64,000 nt of DNA from the NCBI GenBank assembly GCA_002690705.1, contig NZFO01000011.1:123062-187061 (forward strand), given 5' to 3'. Positions 46,586 to 54,923 of this stretch are shown here, one piece after another (position 1 is the first letter of the stretch; every line of letters starts with the position of its first letter). The notes below the pieces were generated by a model. The model had not been told where the DNA came from. It did not search any database and was given only the letters and a program-made list of their open reading frames with translations. The translations under genes and the position numbers were made by a program. Origin of the DNA: Magnetovibrio sp. (lineage in GTDB: Bacteria > Pseudomonadota > Alphaproteobacteria > Rhodospirillales > Casp-alpha2).

Positions 46586-47668
46586 TTATTTTGATTTTAA
46601 GTTTTTGATATTAATTTGTCGTTGTTCTTCAATGACATGATCGGGAAACTGGCTCATGAAACAACAGCAAACTCCATCATCAATCATTGTTCGAGGCCCA
46701 TTTGGATGGGAAATATGCTTATATACTCCATGATGATGTTGATGATCATGATCATGATCATGATCATGATCATGGCCATGGACCGCCTCATCATCATCTG
46801 GATCGATTAACGGGTCATATTCGGCATGATGGTGGTGAACATTAATATCACCTTTTTCTAGACGGTCTTTGAACGACTCCATAAGATCAAAGTGTGAAGA
46901 TATTCTGCCGGCAGCGGCCTCATCAATCCTTTCAACAAACGTATCGATAACGTGATCTTGATCAGCTAAATAATGAGCCTTGTAAAATTTTATTTCAGGG
47001 TTGTGGGTAGCCACTAAATTGACGTAGTTGTAGATTCTAGCAATTAATCTCCCTGTAAACAAAAAATATGGCGCAACGACAATTTTTTTATAACCGAGAC
47101 GAGCAATTGTGTTTAAACCTTGGCCAACGGACGGGAACGTAACCCCAGAATAGACAGTTTCCGACCACCCAAATCCGAGTTCTTCCGTAACAATACGGGT
47201 TAATTTAGCAACCTCAGCATTCGCATATGTATCAGAGGTACCTCTACCCACCACGACCAACATGGTATCATATAAATCACCGTTATAAACGTGATTAAGT
47301 TCAAGGCTTTCTAATATCCGCATTTTGAATGCTGCTATCATTTGTGGGTGCAATCCTAATTCACGGCCATAACTAATTGTTAATTCCGGATTTTTTTCCT
47401 GATACGTTATTAGCACAGAAGGAATATCATTTTTCGCATGAGTTGCGGCAAAAAGCATTCCCGGTACAGCGATAATACTCTCAGCACCTGCTTTTTTGAG
47501 CGCATCAAGCCCCATGTGGATATTTGGAGCAGAATATTCAAGAAAACCAAATTCTACAGGGGTTTCAGGAAATCGTTTTTTCAAGCCAGCAGCTAATAAA
47601 CCAAATTCACGTTCAGCATCTTTTGAACGGCTACCATGACCACAAATCATAATACCTTTTTTGCGCAT
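46586..47668 (-). CDS. cbiX: CbiX-type chelatase with His/Asp-rich C-terminal region
   Basis: A 360-residue protein with two chelatase-fold repeats of the CbiX/SirB type (about residues 5-125 and 130-265). The metal-site histidine is H11 in MICGHGSRSKDAE. The second half has KIVVAPYFLFTGRLIARI. Residues about 277-317 are a metal-binding tail with five His-Asp pairs followed by QHHHG. CbiX inserts cobalt into sirohydrochlorin during B12 synthesis; His-rich tails in this family may store or deliver metal. No other B12 gene is near. AAGGGG lies about 7 bases before ATG 47668. A cobalt role fits meaB and its B12 enzyme, but nickel or iron cannot be excluded. Confidence 0.9.
   Translation of the reverse strand: MRKKGIMICGHGSRSKDAEREFGLLAAGLKKRFPETPVEFGFLEYSAPNIHMGLDALKKAGAESIIAVPGMLFAATHAKNDIPSVLITYQEKNPELTISYGRELGLHPQMIAAFKMRILESLELNHVYNGDLYDTMLVVVGRGTSDTYANAEVAKLTRIVTEELGFGWSETVYSGVTFPSVGQGLNTIARLGYKKIVVAPYFLFTGRLIARIYNYVNLVATHNPEIKFYKAHYLADQDHVIDTFVERIDEAAAGRISSHFDLMESFKDRLEKGDINVHHHHAEYDPLIDPDDDEAVHGHDHDHDHDHDHQHHHGVYKHISHPNGPRTMIDDGVCCCFMSQFPDHVIEEQRQINIKNLKSK
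46744..46773 (-). repeat. GATCAT hexanucleotide repeat inside the CbiX gene
   Basis: Five perfect copies of GATCAT in tandem encode the His-Asp repeat of the CbiX tail (CAT GAT codons on the minus strand). Such a tract is prone to slippage in steps of two residues without changing the frame. Confidence 0.9.
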
Positions 47669-47857
47669 TTTTTAACCCCTTCATCCTATAAAATCTGAAA
47701 ATATAATTAAGAACTGTTTTATTCAACCACTCCGTACTCTCTTAGAAAATTTTAATTATCTCGGTGCTAACTACTCCGCTTACAATTAATTGGACTACCA
47801 ACATTTTGTGCTTTTAGCCAAATAAGGCACGTAAATGAGTTTACATGGGGTTAAAGG

Positions 47858-48775
47858 CTAGTCTTCGGCGCTGTCATTCGCTGTCTTTTTAGCCCAGCCC
47901 TGTCCAGCAATGGTAATCGCAGCGATAACCATGGCACACCCGAAGTATTGAAGAGGGGATAGACGTTCGTTCAGAAGCCAAGCCGCTATAGCAAGTGTTC
48001 CAATTGGCTCCAAATTGTAAATCAGCGCTGCTGGCGCTGGTTCGAGTATTTTTAATGCCACAACTTGTGTTCCCACTCCCACCACATACGCGACGCAAGC
48101 CACCATTAGAGCGCACCAACCAAGTTTGGCAACGGGTAATGCGGGGCCGCCAAAAAGAAGCATTATATAGGTGGTCACACCGCAAGCGATAAGTTGCAAA
48201 TGAAAAAACGTCGCAAGTGCTCCTGCCCTACGAGTAAGCTTGACCCCGAATATAATTAATAATGCACCTCCAATGGAGGCAAGTCCGGCAGAAAATAGAC
48301 CGAAACCATTTAAAGTGTTGAATGATGGACCGAGGGCGATGGTGAGGCCTCCAAGTGCGATCACGAAAGCCAGCGTTACCCCTAATGGAGGAAAACGATG
48401 CTTAGCAATAGCATCAATGATCAATACGAGCACTGGGAAGGAGTAGAATATCAGCGCCGCCAAACTTACAGGAATAAAAAAGACGGATGCCATATAACCA
48501 AAGTTAATCATTAATTGTGAGACGCTCATGCCAATAGTGATTAGGCCCATTTTAGGCGCGATGCGCGGCACGCGGCGCAAACAAGCCACAAAGAAGGCAG
48601 CTGATAAAAAACCAGCGAGCGCTCGGGCCGCCACAAGAGTTACAGCATCCATACCGCCCTTATAGGCAAAAGTAGCAGCAGTGGTAATAACGCTGAGTGT
48701 TAGCGCACTGAATGCCGCCAGAGTCAGACCTTTCATGGAAGTAGCACGTGTTATCACTTTGAACATTTCTCTCAA
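47858..48775 (-). CDS. EamA/DMT-family transporter
   Basis: A 305-residue inner-membrane protein with ten hydrophobic helices in two EamA repeats (about residues 16-145 and 158-290). Motifs include FVACLRRVPRIAPKMGLITIGMSVSQLMINFGYMASVFFIPVSLAALIFYSFPVLVLIID split over the first repeat and LEPIGTLAIAAWLLNERLSPLQYFG in the second. It is the third DMT transporter in the window and stands alone, divergent from the RidA gene. Substrate unknown. Confidence 0.88.
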   Translation of the reverse strand: MREMFKVITRATSMKGLTLAAFSALTLSVITTAATFAYKGGMDAVTLVAARALAGFLSAAFFVACLRRVPRIAPKMGLITIGMSVSQLMINFGYMASVFFIPVSLAALIFYSFPVLVLIIDAIAKHRFPPLGVTLAFVIALGGLTIALGPSFNTLNGFGLFSAGLASIGGALLIIFGVKLTRRAGALATFFHLQLIACGVTTYIMLLFGGPALPVAKLGWCALMVACVAYVVGVGTQVVALKILEPAPAALIYNLEPIGTLAIAAWLLNERLSPLQYFGCAMVIAAITIAGQGWAKKTANDSAED

Positions 48776-48844
48776 TTACTTATCGTCTATAAGGGTCTGT
48801 AAGTTGTATACAGATAGTTGTCCACCACTGTTCAGGAGTTTCTA

Positions 48845-49246
48845 ATGATGTCTAACCTTATTTTCCATAATTTCTCTGAGGCGCCCCAACATGTTGCGCC
48901 GTTTAGTCATGCTGTAGAGTGTGATAATTGGATCCAACTTACTGGCCAAATGCCAACTGATCCTAACATCACTACTATGCCTTTATCAGCTGGTATTGAG
49001 CGCCAAACCCGAAGGGTCATGGATAATCTGATCATCGTTCTCAACGGTCTTGGCTTAAGACTTGAAAACGTGTTGTCTTGTCGAGTGTTCCTCACCGAGT
49101 TTAAGCGTGATTACGAAATAATGAATAACGTTTATCAATCTTATTTTCCATGTGATCGCTTGCCTGCGCGAACTTGTATTGGCGTTACCGATTTGGCTAT
49201 GGATGCCTTAGTTGAAATCGATATGATTGCGAGAAGACCGAATTGA
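48845..49246 (+). CDS. RidA-family protein
   Basis: A 133-residue member of the RidA/YjgF family, which hydrolyses reactive enamine/imine intermediates made by PLP enzymes such as threonine and serine dehydratases, both present in this window. The expected arginine is in LPARTCIGV, and QLTGQMPTDP and VDNL-like MDNLIIVLNGLGLRLENVLSCRVFLT match the fold. ATG 48845 has AGGAG 6 bases upstream; nine earlier codons are open but unlikely. It is monocistronic and divergent from a DMT transporter. Confidence 0.92.
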   Translation: MMSNLIFHNFSEAPQHVAPFSHAVECDNWIQLTGQMPTDPNITTMPLSAGIERQTRRVMDNLIIVLNGLGLRLENVLSCRVFLTEFKRDYEIMNNVYQSYFPCDRLPARTCIGVTDLAMDALVEIDMIARRPN

Positions 49247-49263
49247 TGGGTTTTTATGAAACG

Positions 49264-49280
49264 TTGTGCGATCCGCACAA
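49264..49280. repeat. short perfect inverted repeat
   Basis: TTGTGCG and CGCACAA form a 7-base-pair stem with a 3-base loop, 18 bases after the RidA stop. No T run follows, so it is a weak terminator candidate or a protein-binding site. Confidence 0.4.
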
Positions 49281-49525
49281 AAGTAGCTCCCTTCAATTTT
49301 TCAGTCTGGTAATTTACCTGTCCCTCTTCAAATGATTAAACAACAGACGTAATTAATAAATCCAAAATCCTGAAAATTTATCTTGATGTTATCTTTGAAA
49401 CAGACTTCGATGAATATAGATATGCGATCGTTGACGATGTAAACGGATGGAAAGTCAATGAATTCCCTTCAGGTTGGGTTCCAATAGTTGAATTAGTGAC
49501 GCATCGCCCAAAAAAGGAATGATGT

Positions 49526-50668
49526 ATGGGTGAGTCAAACACAAAAGTAATTGTGAATTCTTGGAACGAATGGGATCCGCTAAAGCATGTCATCGTTGGT
49601 CGAGCTGACGGATGCTGCATTCCACCCTCTGAACCGGCTAGTGACCCCAAAGTTCCGAAAGACAGTGACATGCGGGGCATGCACGGGCCGCGTAGTAAGG
49701 AATCGGTCGATAAGGCTAATGCGCAGTTAGACTATCTCGCTAATCTTTTGCAAAGGCAGGGTGTGCGGGTAGATCGGCCCGAACCAATTGATTTTAATCA
49801 GGTTATAGCCACGCCGGATTGGCAGCACGGTTCTATGTTTGGTTGCCAGCCACCGCGAGATGTAATACTCACTGTTGGCTCTGAGATGCTTGAAGCGTCG
49901 ATGTCATATCGTTCACGTTGGTTCGAGTATCTTTGTTATCGGCCATTACTGCAACATTATTACGAGTCGGATCCAAATATGCGGCATGAGGCTGCGCCTA
50001 AACCGCGTTTGACAGAGAGATCTTACAAATTAGATTATTTGTCTGAAGATATTTCGATGGATGAACGGCTTGACATGGTGGCAGTAAAAAATTTTGTTAC
50101 CACTGAAGAGGAGCCATTATTTGACGCTGCTGATGTACTCCGTTTTGGTAAAGACTTGGTGGTTCAACACGGTTTTACCACAAATCTCAAAGGAATAAAT
50201 TGGTTGGCGCGGCACTTTCCAAATCATCGTGTTCACCCGGTCAATTTTCCCGGTGACCCGTATCCCATTCATATCGACGCAACTTTTACGCCATTGCGTC
50301 CGGGATTGATTATCAACAACCCAGAGCGCCGGTTGCCTGATGATCAACGTAGTTTTTTTGAACGTAATGGTTGGGAGATTCTTGACGCGGCTCGTCCCGC
50401 CCACAACGAACCGCCGCCGTTATGCTATTCATCCGTATGGCTGTCTATGAATGTATTAATGGTGGATGAAAAAACTTGTTGTGCAGAGGCCAGTGAGGTC
50501 CATCAGTTGGATCAATTAGATAGACTAGGTTTCAACGTATTACCCGTGCCGTTTCGTGACGCCTATCCGTTTGGTGGTGGTTTGCATTGTGCTACTACCG
50601 ACGTTTATCGAGAAGGCCGTTGTGAGAATTATTTTTTAAATTGTAAAATAGAAGACCGGTTGGCCTGA
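49526..50668 (+). CDS. glycine amidinotransferase-like enzyme
   Basis: A 380-residue amidinotransferase closely patterned on the arginine:glycine enzyme (GATM) that makes guanidinoacetate. The triad is visible: Asp in FDAADVLRFGKDLVVQ (residues 200/203), His 249 in PIHIDATFTPLRPG, and the nucleophile Cys 355 in GGGLHCATTDVYREG. The N terminus has NSWNEWDPLKHVIVGRADG. Related bacterial enzymes act on other amines, for example inosamine-4-amidinotransferase, so the acceptor is uncertain. AAGGA lies about 8 bases before ATG 49526. No creatine or antibiotic genes lie nearby. Confidence 0.92.
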   Translation: MGESNTKVIVNSWNEWDPLKHVIVGRADGCCIPPSEPASDPKVPKDSDMRGMHGPRSKESVDKANAQLDYLANLLQRQGVRVDRPEPIDFNQVIATPDWQHGSMFGCQPPRDVILTVGSEMLEASMSYRSRWFEYLCYRPLLQHYYESDPNMRHEAAPKPRLTERSYKLDYLSEDISMDERLDMVAVKNFVTTEEEPLFDAADVLRFGKDLVVQHGFTTNLKGINWLARHFPNHRVHPVNFPGDPYPIHIDATFTPLRPGLIINNPERRLPDDQRSFFERNGWEILDAARPAHNEPPPLCYSSVWLSMNVLMVDEKTCCAEASEVHQLDQLDRLGFNVLPVPFRDAYPFGGGLHCATTDVYREGRCENYFLNCKIEDRLA

Positions 50669-50833
50669 TGGCAGTCAAGGTGTTGCGAGAGTCTACAAAT
50701 TTAGTCATATTTAAAGCACGCATAAAATCTTGCAGTTTTTTATTTATTAGGAACGCAGTTTGGAGAAATATAATAAAATTGCGATAGGTTTTGACAATTG
50801 GTCGTTAGTGCTCTTGCGCAGAGAGGAGCCGCA

Positions 50834-52138
50834 ATGAAGATTGCTATTCCTAAAGAGACGGAGGCTGGTGAGAGCCGCGTTCGAGCTCTTGTGCGAGGCA
50901 GGCGCCCCCTGACCATTGCTATCCCTAAAGAGACCAAGGTTGGTGAAAATCGTGTCGCAGCATCACCAGAAGTCGTTAGAAAGCTGGTGGCTCTTGGTTT
51001 TGATGTTACCGTGGAAAAGGATGCTGGCTTAGGTTCATCTTATTCGAATGATGCGTATCAGGTGGCAGGCGCTGTAATTGCTAAAGATGCCGGAGATACC
51101 CTGAGAACGGCTGAGATGGTTTGGAAAGTGCGAGCGCCGAAAGGAGCCGAGCTAAAAAAAATTAAGAGGGGGGCCATATTGATGGCCTCGCTTGACGCAT
51201 TGACGGATAATGCCGGCATATTAGCGCTCGCAGAGGCAGGTTTGACCGCTTTTGCAATGGAATTGATGCCCCGTATAAGCCGTGCTCAAAGTATGGATAT
51301 TTTATCGTCTCAGGGAAATCTTGCGGGGTACAAGGCCATTCTTGACGCCGCCGGTGAATATGGTCGGGGTATCCCAATGATGATGACGGCTGCCGGAACT
51401 ATACCGCCTGCTAAGGCTTTTATTATGGGAGTTGGTGTAGCTGGTTTGCAAGCTATTGCCACGGCAAAACGATTAGGTGCTGTCGTTACTGCTACCGATG
51501 TTCGACCTGCGACGCGGGAGCAGGTGCAGAGTCTTGGTGGTAAATTCCTCTCCGTGGATGAAGAAATGGAGAAAAACGCGGAAACCGAGAGCGGTTATGC
51601 CGACCAAATGCCATCAGAATATTTGAAGAAACAAAAGCTTGTAGTTGCTGATCACATAAAAAAACAGGATCTCGTGATTACCACAGCATTAATCCCGGGG
51701 CGTTTAGCTCCGGTGCTAATAACTAAGGAGATGGTCGCATCTATGCAACCGGGAAGTGTAATTGTTGATTTGGCTGTGGAGGCTGGTGGTAACGTGGAGG
51801 GTTCCAAGGTAGACGAGATAGTGAGGTCTTCAAATGGCGTAAAGATCATAGGTCACGTGAATGTACCCAGCCGCCTTGCGGAGAGCGCTTCTGCATTATT
51901 TGGGCGTAACTTGTTCAACTTTATTGTACCGATGGTAGACAAGGACACGGGTGCAATCTCTATTGACTGGCAAGATGAGACGGTCAGTGGGACGCTTGTC
52001 ACTAAAGATGGCAAGGTGATTAACAGACGTTTACTGGCGAAAAAAACCACGGTCTCAAAAAAAACTAATGTGAAAAAGTCTACTTCGAAGGGCAAAGCGG
52101 TTAAAAAGAGAAGATACACTGCGAAAAAGGAGAGCTGA
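50834..52138 (+). CDS. pntAA: NAD(P) transhydrogenase subunit alpha, NAD-binding part
   Basis: The dI component of the proton-translocating transhydrogenase: 434 residues against about 380 in most relatives. The NAD-binding motif is VGVAGLQAIATAKRLGAVV; MDILSSQGNLAGYKAILD and LIPGRLAPVLITKEMV are conserved. Two additions stand out. The N terminus carries the motif IAIPKETxxGExRV twice, 25 residues apart. The C terminus has about 35 residues very rich in lysine after the normal end. The start ATG 50834 has GAGAGGAG about 5 bases upstream. pntAB starts 1 base after the stop. Confidence 0.94.
   Translation: MKIAIPKETEAGESRVRALVRGRRPLTIAIPKETKVGENRVAASPEVVRKLVALGFDVTVEKDAGLGSSYSNDAYQVAGAVIAKDAGDTLRTAEMVWKVRAPKGAELKKIKRGAILMASLDALTDNAGILALAEAGLTAFAMELMPRISRAQSMDILSSQGNLAGYKAILDAAGEYGRGIPMMMTAAGTIPPAKAFIMGVGVAGLQAIATAKRLGAVVTATDVRPATREQVQSLGGKFLSVDEEMEKNAETESGYADQMPSEYLKKQKLVVADHIKKQDLVITTALIPGRLAPVLITKEMVASMQPGSVIVDLAVEAGGNVEGSKVDEIVRSSNGVKIIGHVNVPSRLAESASALFGRNLFNFIVPMVDKDTGAISIDWQDETVSGTLVTKDGKVINRRLLAKKTTVSKKTNVKKSTSKGKAVKKRRYTAKKES
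50840..50962 (+). repeat. imperfect 75-base tandem duplication at the start of pntAA
   Basis: The segments 50840-50887 and 50915-50962 are offset by 75 bases and agree at 36 of 48 positions by my count; at protein level 11 of 14 residues of IAIPKETEAGESRV and IAIPKETKVGENRV are the same. The reading frame is kept. Confidence 0.85.
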
Positions 52139-52139
52139 C

Positions 52140-52565
52140 ATGGACATGGATGTGACAAGCTTACAAGACCAAGCTTCAAAAGTAGCAACCGATGCAGCTA
52201 ATCTTTTCGAGGAGGCTCAGAAGCTGGCTAACCAAGCAACGCACTTAGCTGATATGGCAGTTGCGGGTGTTGACGGCTCGATGGATTTCTTGAGTTTATT
52301 CACAGTATTTGTGCTATCATGTTTTGTTGGTTTTTATGTCGTTTGGAGTGTTACGCCGGCCCTTCACTCCCCTTTGATGGCGGTAACAAATGCAATTTCC
52401 TCGGTGATCATAGTTGGTGGTTTGCTTGCCGCCGGGCACATGGATATGGACTTTTCTGCAGTGATGGGTTTTATGGCGGTCACACTGGCTTCAGTAAATA
52501 TTTTTGGTGGCTTTATTGTAACACAGCGAATGCTGGTGATGTATAAGAAAAAAAATAGGGGTTAG
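52140..52565 (+). CDS. pntAB: NAD(P) transhydrogenase subunit alpha, membrane part
   Basis: A 141-residue protein: an N-terminal helix of about 35 residues (LQDQASKVATDAANLFEEA) and three or four membrane helices after residue 48 (FLSLFTVFVLSCFVGFYVVW, and LASVNIFGGFIVTQRMLVMYKKK at the end). It is the small dII alpha-type subunit of the three-subunit transhydrogenase found in alphaproteobacteria. It begins 1 base after pntAA and ends 5 bases before pntB. Confidence 0.95.
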   Translation: MDMDVTSLQDQASKVATDAANLFEEAQKLANQATHLADMAVAGVDGSMDFLSLFTVFVLSCFVGFYVVWSVTPALHSPLMAVTNAISSVIIVGGLLAAGHMDMDFSAVMGFMAVTLASVNIFGGFIVTQRMLVMYKKKNRG

Positions 52566-52570
52566 CGATC

Positions 52571-53962
52571 ATGAGTGCAGAAATGACTGGCTTTGCCTAT
52601 CTTATCGCTTCGGTCCTGTTTATTCTAGCCCTTCGAGGATTGAGTTCGCCTGACACTGCTCGCATGGGCAGCCGCTATGGTATTATCGGTATGACTATCG
52701 CGGTAGGAACGACCCTTTTGGACCCTAGTGTAGTAAGTTTTGAACTAATTATGTTGGGTATTTTAATTGGTGGTACAATTGGGACTGTAGTTGCGCGAAA
52801 GATTGAAATGACGGCCCTGCCGCAGCTGGTGGCGGCGTTTCACTCTCTCGTTGGCCTTGCAGCTGTCTTCGTTGCAACAGCAGCATTTTATAACCCTGAA
52901 GCCTACGGCATTGGGGAGCGCGGGGACATTAAGATCGCCTCGGTGATCGAGATGTCGCTGGGACTTGCAATAGGTGCCATAACTTTTTCAGGCTCCATTA
53001 TCGCTTTTGCGAAGCTGCAAGGCCTTATGAGCGGCAATCCTATTACTTTTCCAATGCAGCATCTAGTTAACGGTTTGATCGGTTTAGCGATTGTGGTGTT
53101 TGTAATCATGCTTACTAGTGTCCAGTCTGCAGGGGTGTTTTGGACGCTGGCGGCCCTGAGTTTTGCTATTGGGTTTTTACTAATAATTCCGATTGGCGGA
53201 GCGGACATGCCTGTTGTTGTTTCCATGTTAAATTCCTATTCGGGCTGGGCCGCGTGCGGGATTGGCTTTACGCTGGCTAATCCTGCACTCATTGTTACCG
53301 GTGCATTGGTTGGTTCGTCGGGTGCAATTTTGAGCTACATCATGTGCAAGGGAATGAATCGGTCTATGATAAGCGTTTTGCTGGGAGGATTCGGTGGTGA
53401 TCCCGGAAAAAGCGTAAATGTCTCCATGCTTAACCAAAATGCGAAGTCGGGTGCTGCTGATGATGCGGCGTTTCTTATGAGAAATGCCTCAAAAGTCATT
53501 ATTGTGCCGGGCTATGGCATGGCCGTTGCGCAAGCGCAGCACGCGGTCCGTGAAATGGCAGACTTGTTGAAAGCTGAAGGTGTTGATGTAAGCTACGCCA
53601 TTCATCCGGTTGCTGGGCGGATGCCGGGGCACATGAACGTGCTTATGGCTGAGGCCAACGTGCCTTATGACGAGGTATTTGAGATGGAAGAGATCAATCA
53701 TGAATTTTCCACCGCAGACGTCGCTTACGTTATTGGAGCAAACGACACTACAAACCCAGTAGCGAAAACAGATCCCTCTAGCCCCATTGCGGGCATGCCG
53801 ATTCTTGACGTCGACAAGTCAGGTACAATCTTGTTTGTAAAACGCTCTCTGTCGCCGGGCTACGCTGGTGTTGATAACCCGCTTTTTTACGCAGATAACA
53901 CTATGATGTTGTTTGGCGATGCAAAAATCATGACCGAGAAAATCGCCCAGGCTTTGGCTTAA
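52571..53962 (+). CDS. pntB: NAD(P) transhydrogenase subunit beta
   Basis: A 463-residue protein with eight or nine membrane helices (residues about 5-265) carrying the proton path, then the NADP-binding domain with GYGMAVAQAQHAVREMADLL, AIHPVAGRMPGHMNVLMAEANVPYDEVFEMEEIN and VIGANDTTNPVA. These match PntB closely. With PntAA and PntAB it couples proton entry to NADPH formation in the inner membrane. It converges with rpsU. Confidence 0.98.
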   Translation: MSAEMTGFAYLIASVLFILALRGLSSPDTARMGSRYGIIGMTIAVGTTLLDPSVVSFELIMLGILIGGTIGTVVARKIEMTALPQLVAAFHSLVGLAAVFVATAAFYNPEAYGIGERGDIKIASVIEMSLGLAIGAITFSGSIIAFAKLQGLMSGNPITFPMQHLVNGLIGLAIVVFVIMLTSVQSAGVFWTLAALSFAIGFLLIIPIGGADMPVVVSMLNSYSGWAACGIGFTLANPALIVTGALVGSSGAILSYIMCKGMNRSMISVLLGGFGGDPGKSVNVSMLNQNAKSGAADDAAFLMRNASKVIIVPGYGMAVAQAQHAVREMADLLKAEGVDVSYAIHPVAGRMPGHMNVLMAEANVPYDEVFEMEEINHEFSTADVAYVIGANDTTNPVAKTDPSSPIAGMPILDVDKSGTILFVKRSLSPGYAGVDNPLFYADNTMMLFGDAKIMTEKIAQALA

Positions 53963-54016
53963 GTAAATTTTTATGTGGCGGTTAATGCATAAATCCTGTC
54001 TCACCCGACCACATGA

Positions 54017-54220
54017 TTAAAAGCCCTCGCGCTCCACTCGCTTACGCTCAAGTTTGCGCGCTCGACGAACTGCTTCCGCTTTTTCGCGCGCACGACGCTC
54101 AGACGGCTTTTCATAAGAACGGCGGAGTTTCATTTCCCGAAACACACCCTCACGCTGCATCTTTTTTTTCAAAACTTTCAGCGCCTGATCAACATTATTA
54201 TCGCGAACGGAGACTTGCAC
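54017..54220 (-). CDS. rpsU: 30S ribosomal protein S21
   Basis: A 67-residue, highly basic ribosomal protein with the diagnostic [43 protein letters not shown] split over its length; the C-terminal RARKLERKR is typical of alphaproteobacterial S21. The start is GTG at 54220, as often seen for S21 in this class. It lies between convergent pntB and divergent def. Confidence 0.97.
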   Translation of the reverse strand: MQVSVRDNNVDQALKVLKKKMQREGVFREMKLRRSYEKPSERRAREKAEAVRRARKLERKRVEREGF

Positions 54221-54370
54221 GTTTGGCTCAACCTCATCATCTTAATTGTGAAGGGATAAAGAAGTAAAAAGCGCTTCCCAACCCAAGAACGCGCCTTGTA
54301 ACATAGCTTTTCGGTTATGTGAAGGTTTGTTTTGTTTTAATTTTCGACTTGATGCTGGAGGTATAAGGGT

Positions 54371-54895
54371 ATGGCCATACTAAAAATAGCTCGAATGGGT
54401 CATCCTATACTGATGTCACCGGCCCATGAGGTTGCTGATCCTACAGATCCGGCGGTTCATCAGTTAATCGACGACATGGTTGAAACAATGATTGACGCAC
54501 CAGGTCTTGGCTTGGCTGCCCCGCAGGTTCATGTCCCTGCCCGGATTGTAATTTTCCGGGTTCCTGAGGGGGAACGGAGTAAAGACGCCGTTCCCCTTAC
54601 CGTATTGATAAATCCTGTAATAGAAATTTTAACTGATGCTATTGAGGATGGTGTGGAAGGTTGTCTTTCTTTGCCTAAAATGTCCGGGATGGTTCCGCGT
54701 CACAGGCGAATTTACTATAGAGCCACTGCACCTGACGGATCATCTATTGAGCGCGAGGCTGAGGGTTTTCATGCCCGTGTGGTACAACATGAATGCGACC
54801 ATCTTGATGGTGTGCTTTACCCCATGCGAATGAGAGACTTATCTTTATTCGGGTATGAGGAAGAGCTCGTCAAAGAAGGATGCGAGCCAGAATAA
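54371..54895 (+). CDS. def: peptide deformylase
   Basis: Removes the formyl group from new proteins. The 174-residue product has all three signature motifs: GLGLAAPQV, EGCLSLP with metal ligand Cys 98, and QHECDHLDG with ligands His 140 and His 144. There is GGAG upstream of ATG 54371. A COQ9-family gene follows after 28 bases, while the usual partner fmt is not downstream. Confidence 0.97.
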   Translation: MAILKIARMGHPILMSPAHEVADPTDPAVHQLIDDMVETMIDAPGLGLAAPQVHVPARIVIFRVPEGERSKDAVPLTVLINPVIEILTDAIEDGVEGCLSLPKMSGMVPRHRRIYYRATAPDGSSIEREAEGFHARVVQHECDHLDGVLYPMRMRDLSLFGYEEELVKEGCEPE

Positions 54896-54923
54896 TGACT
54901 GTAGGACGAGAGGAGTAGTTGTT

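Noticed and set aside
46744-46773. Tandem GATCAT units considered as a CRISPR-like or origin repeat
   Set aside because: Units are only 6 bases with no spacers and lie inside the CbiX reading frame as His-Asp codons.
47669-47857. Cobalamin riboswitch upstream of the CbiX gene
   Set aside because: The spacer is AT-rich and lacks anything resembling the conserved B12 box.
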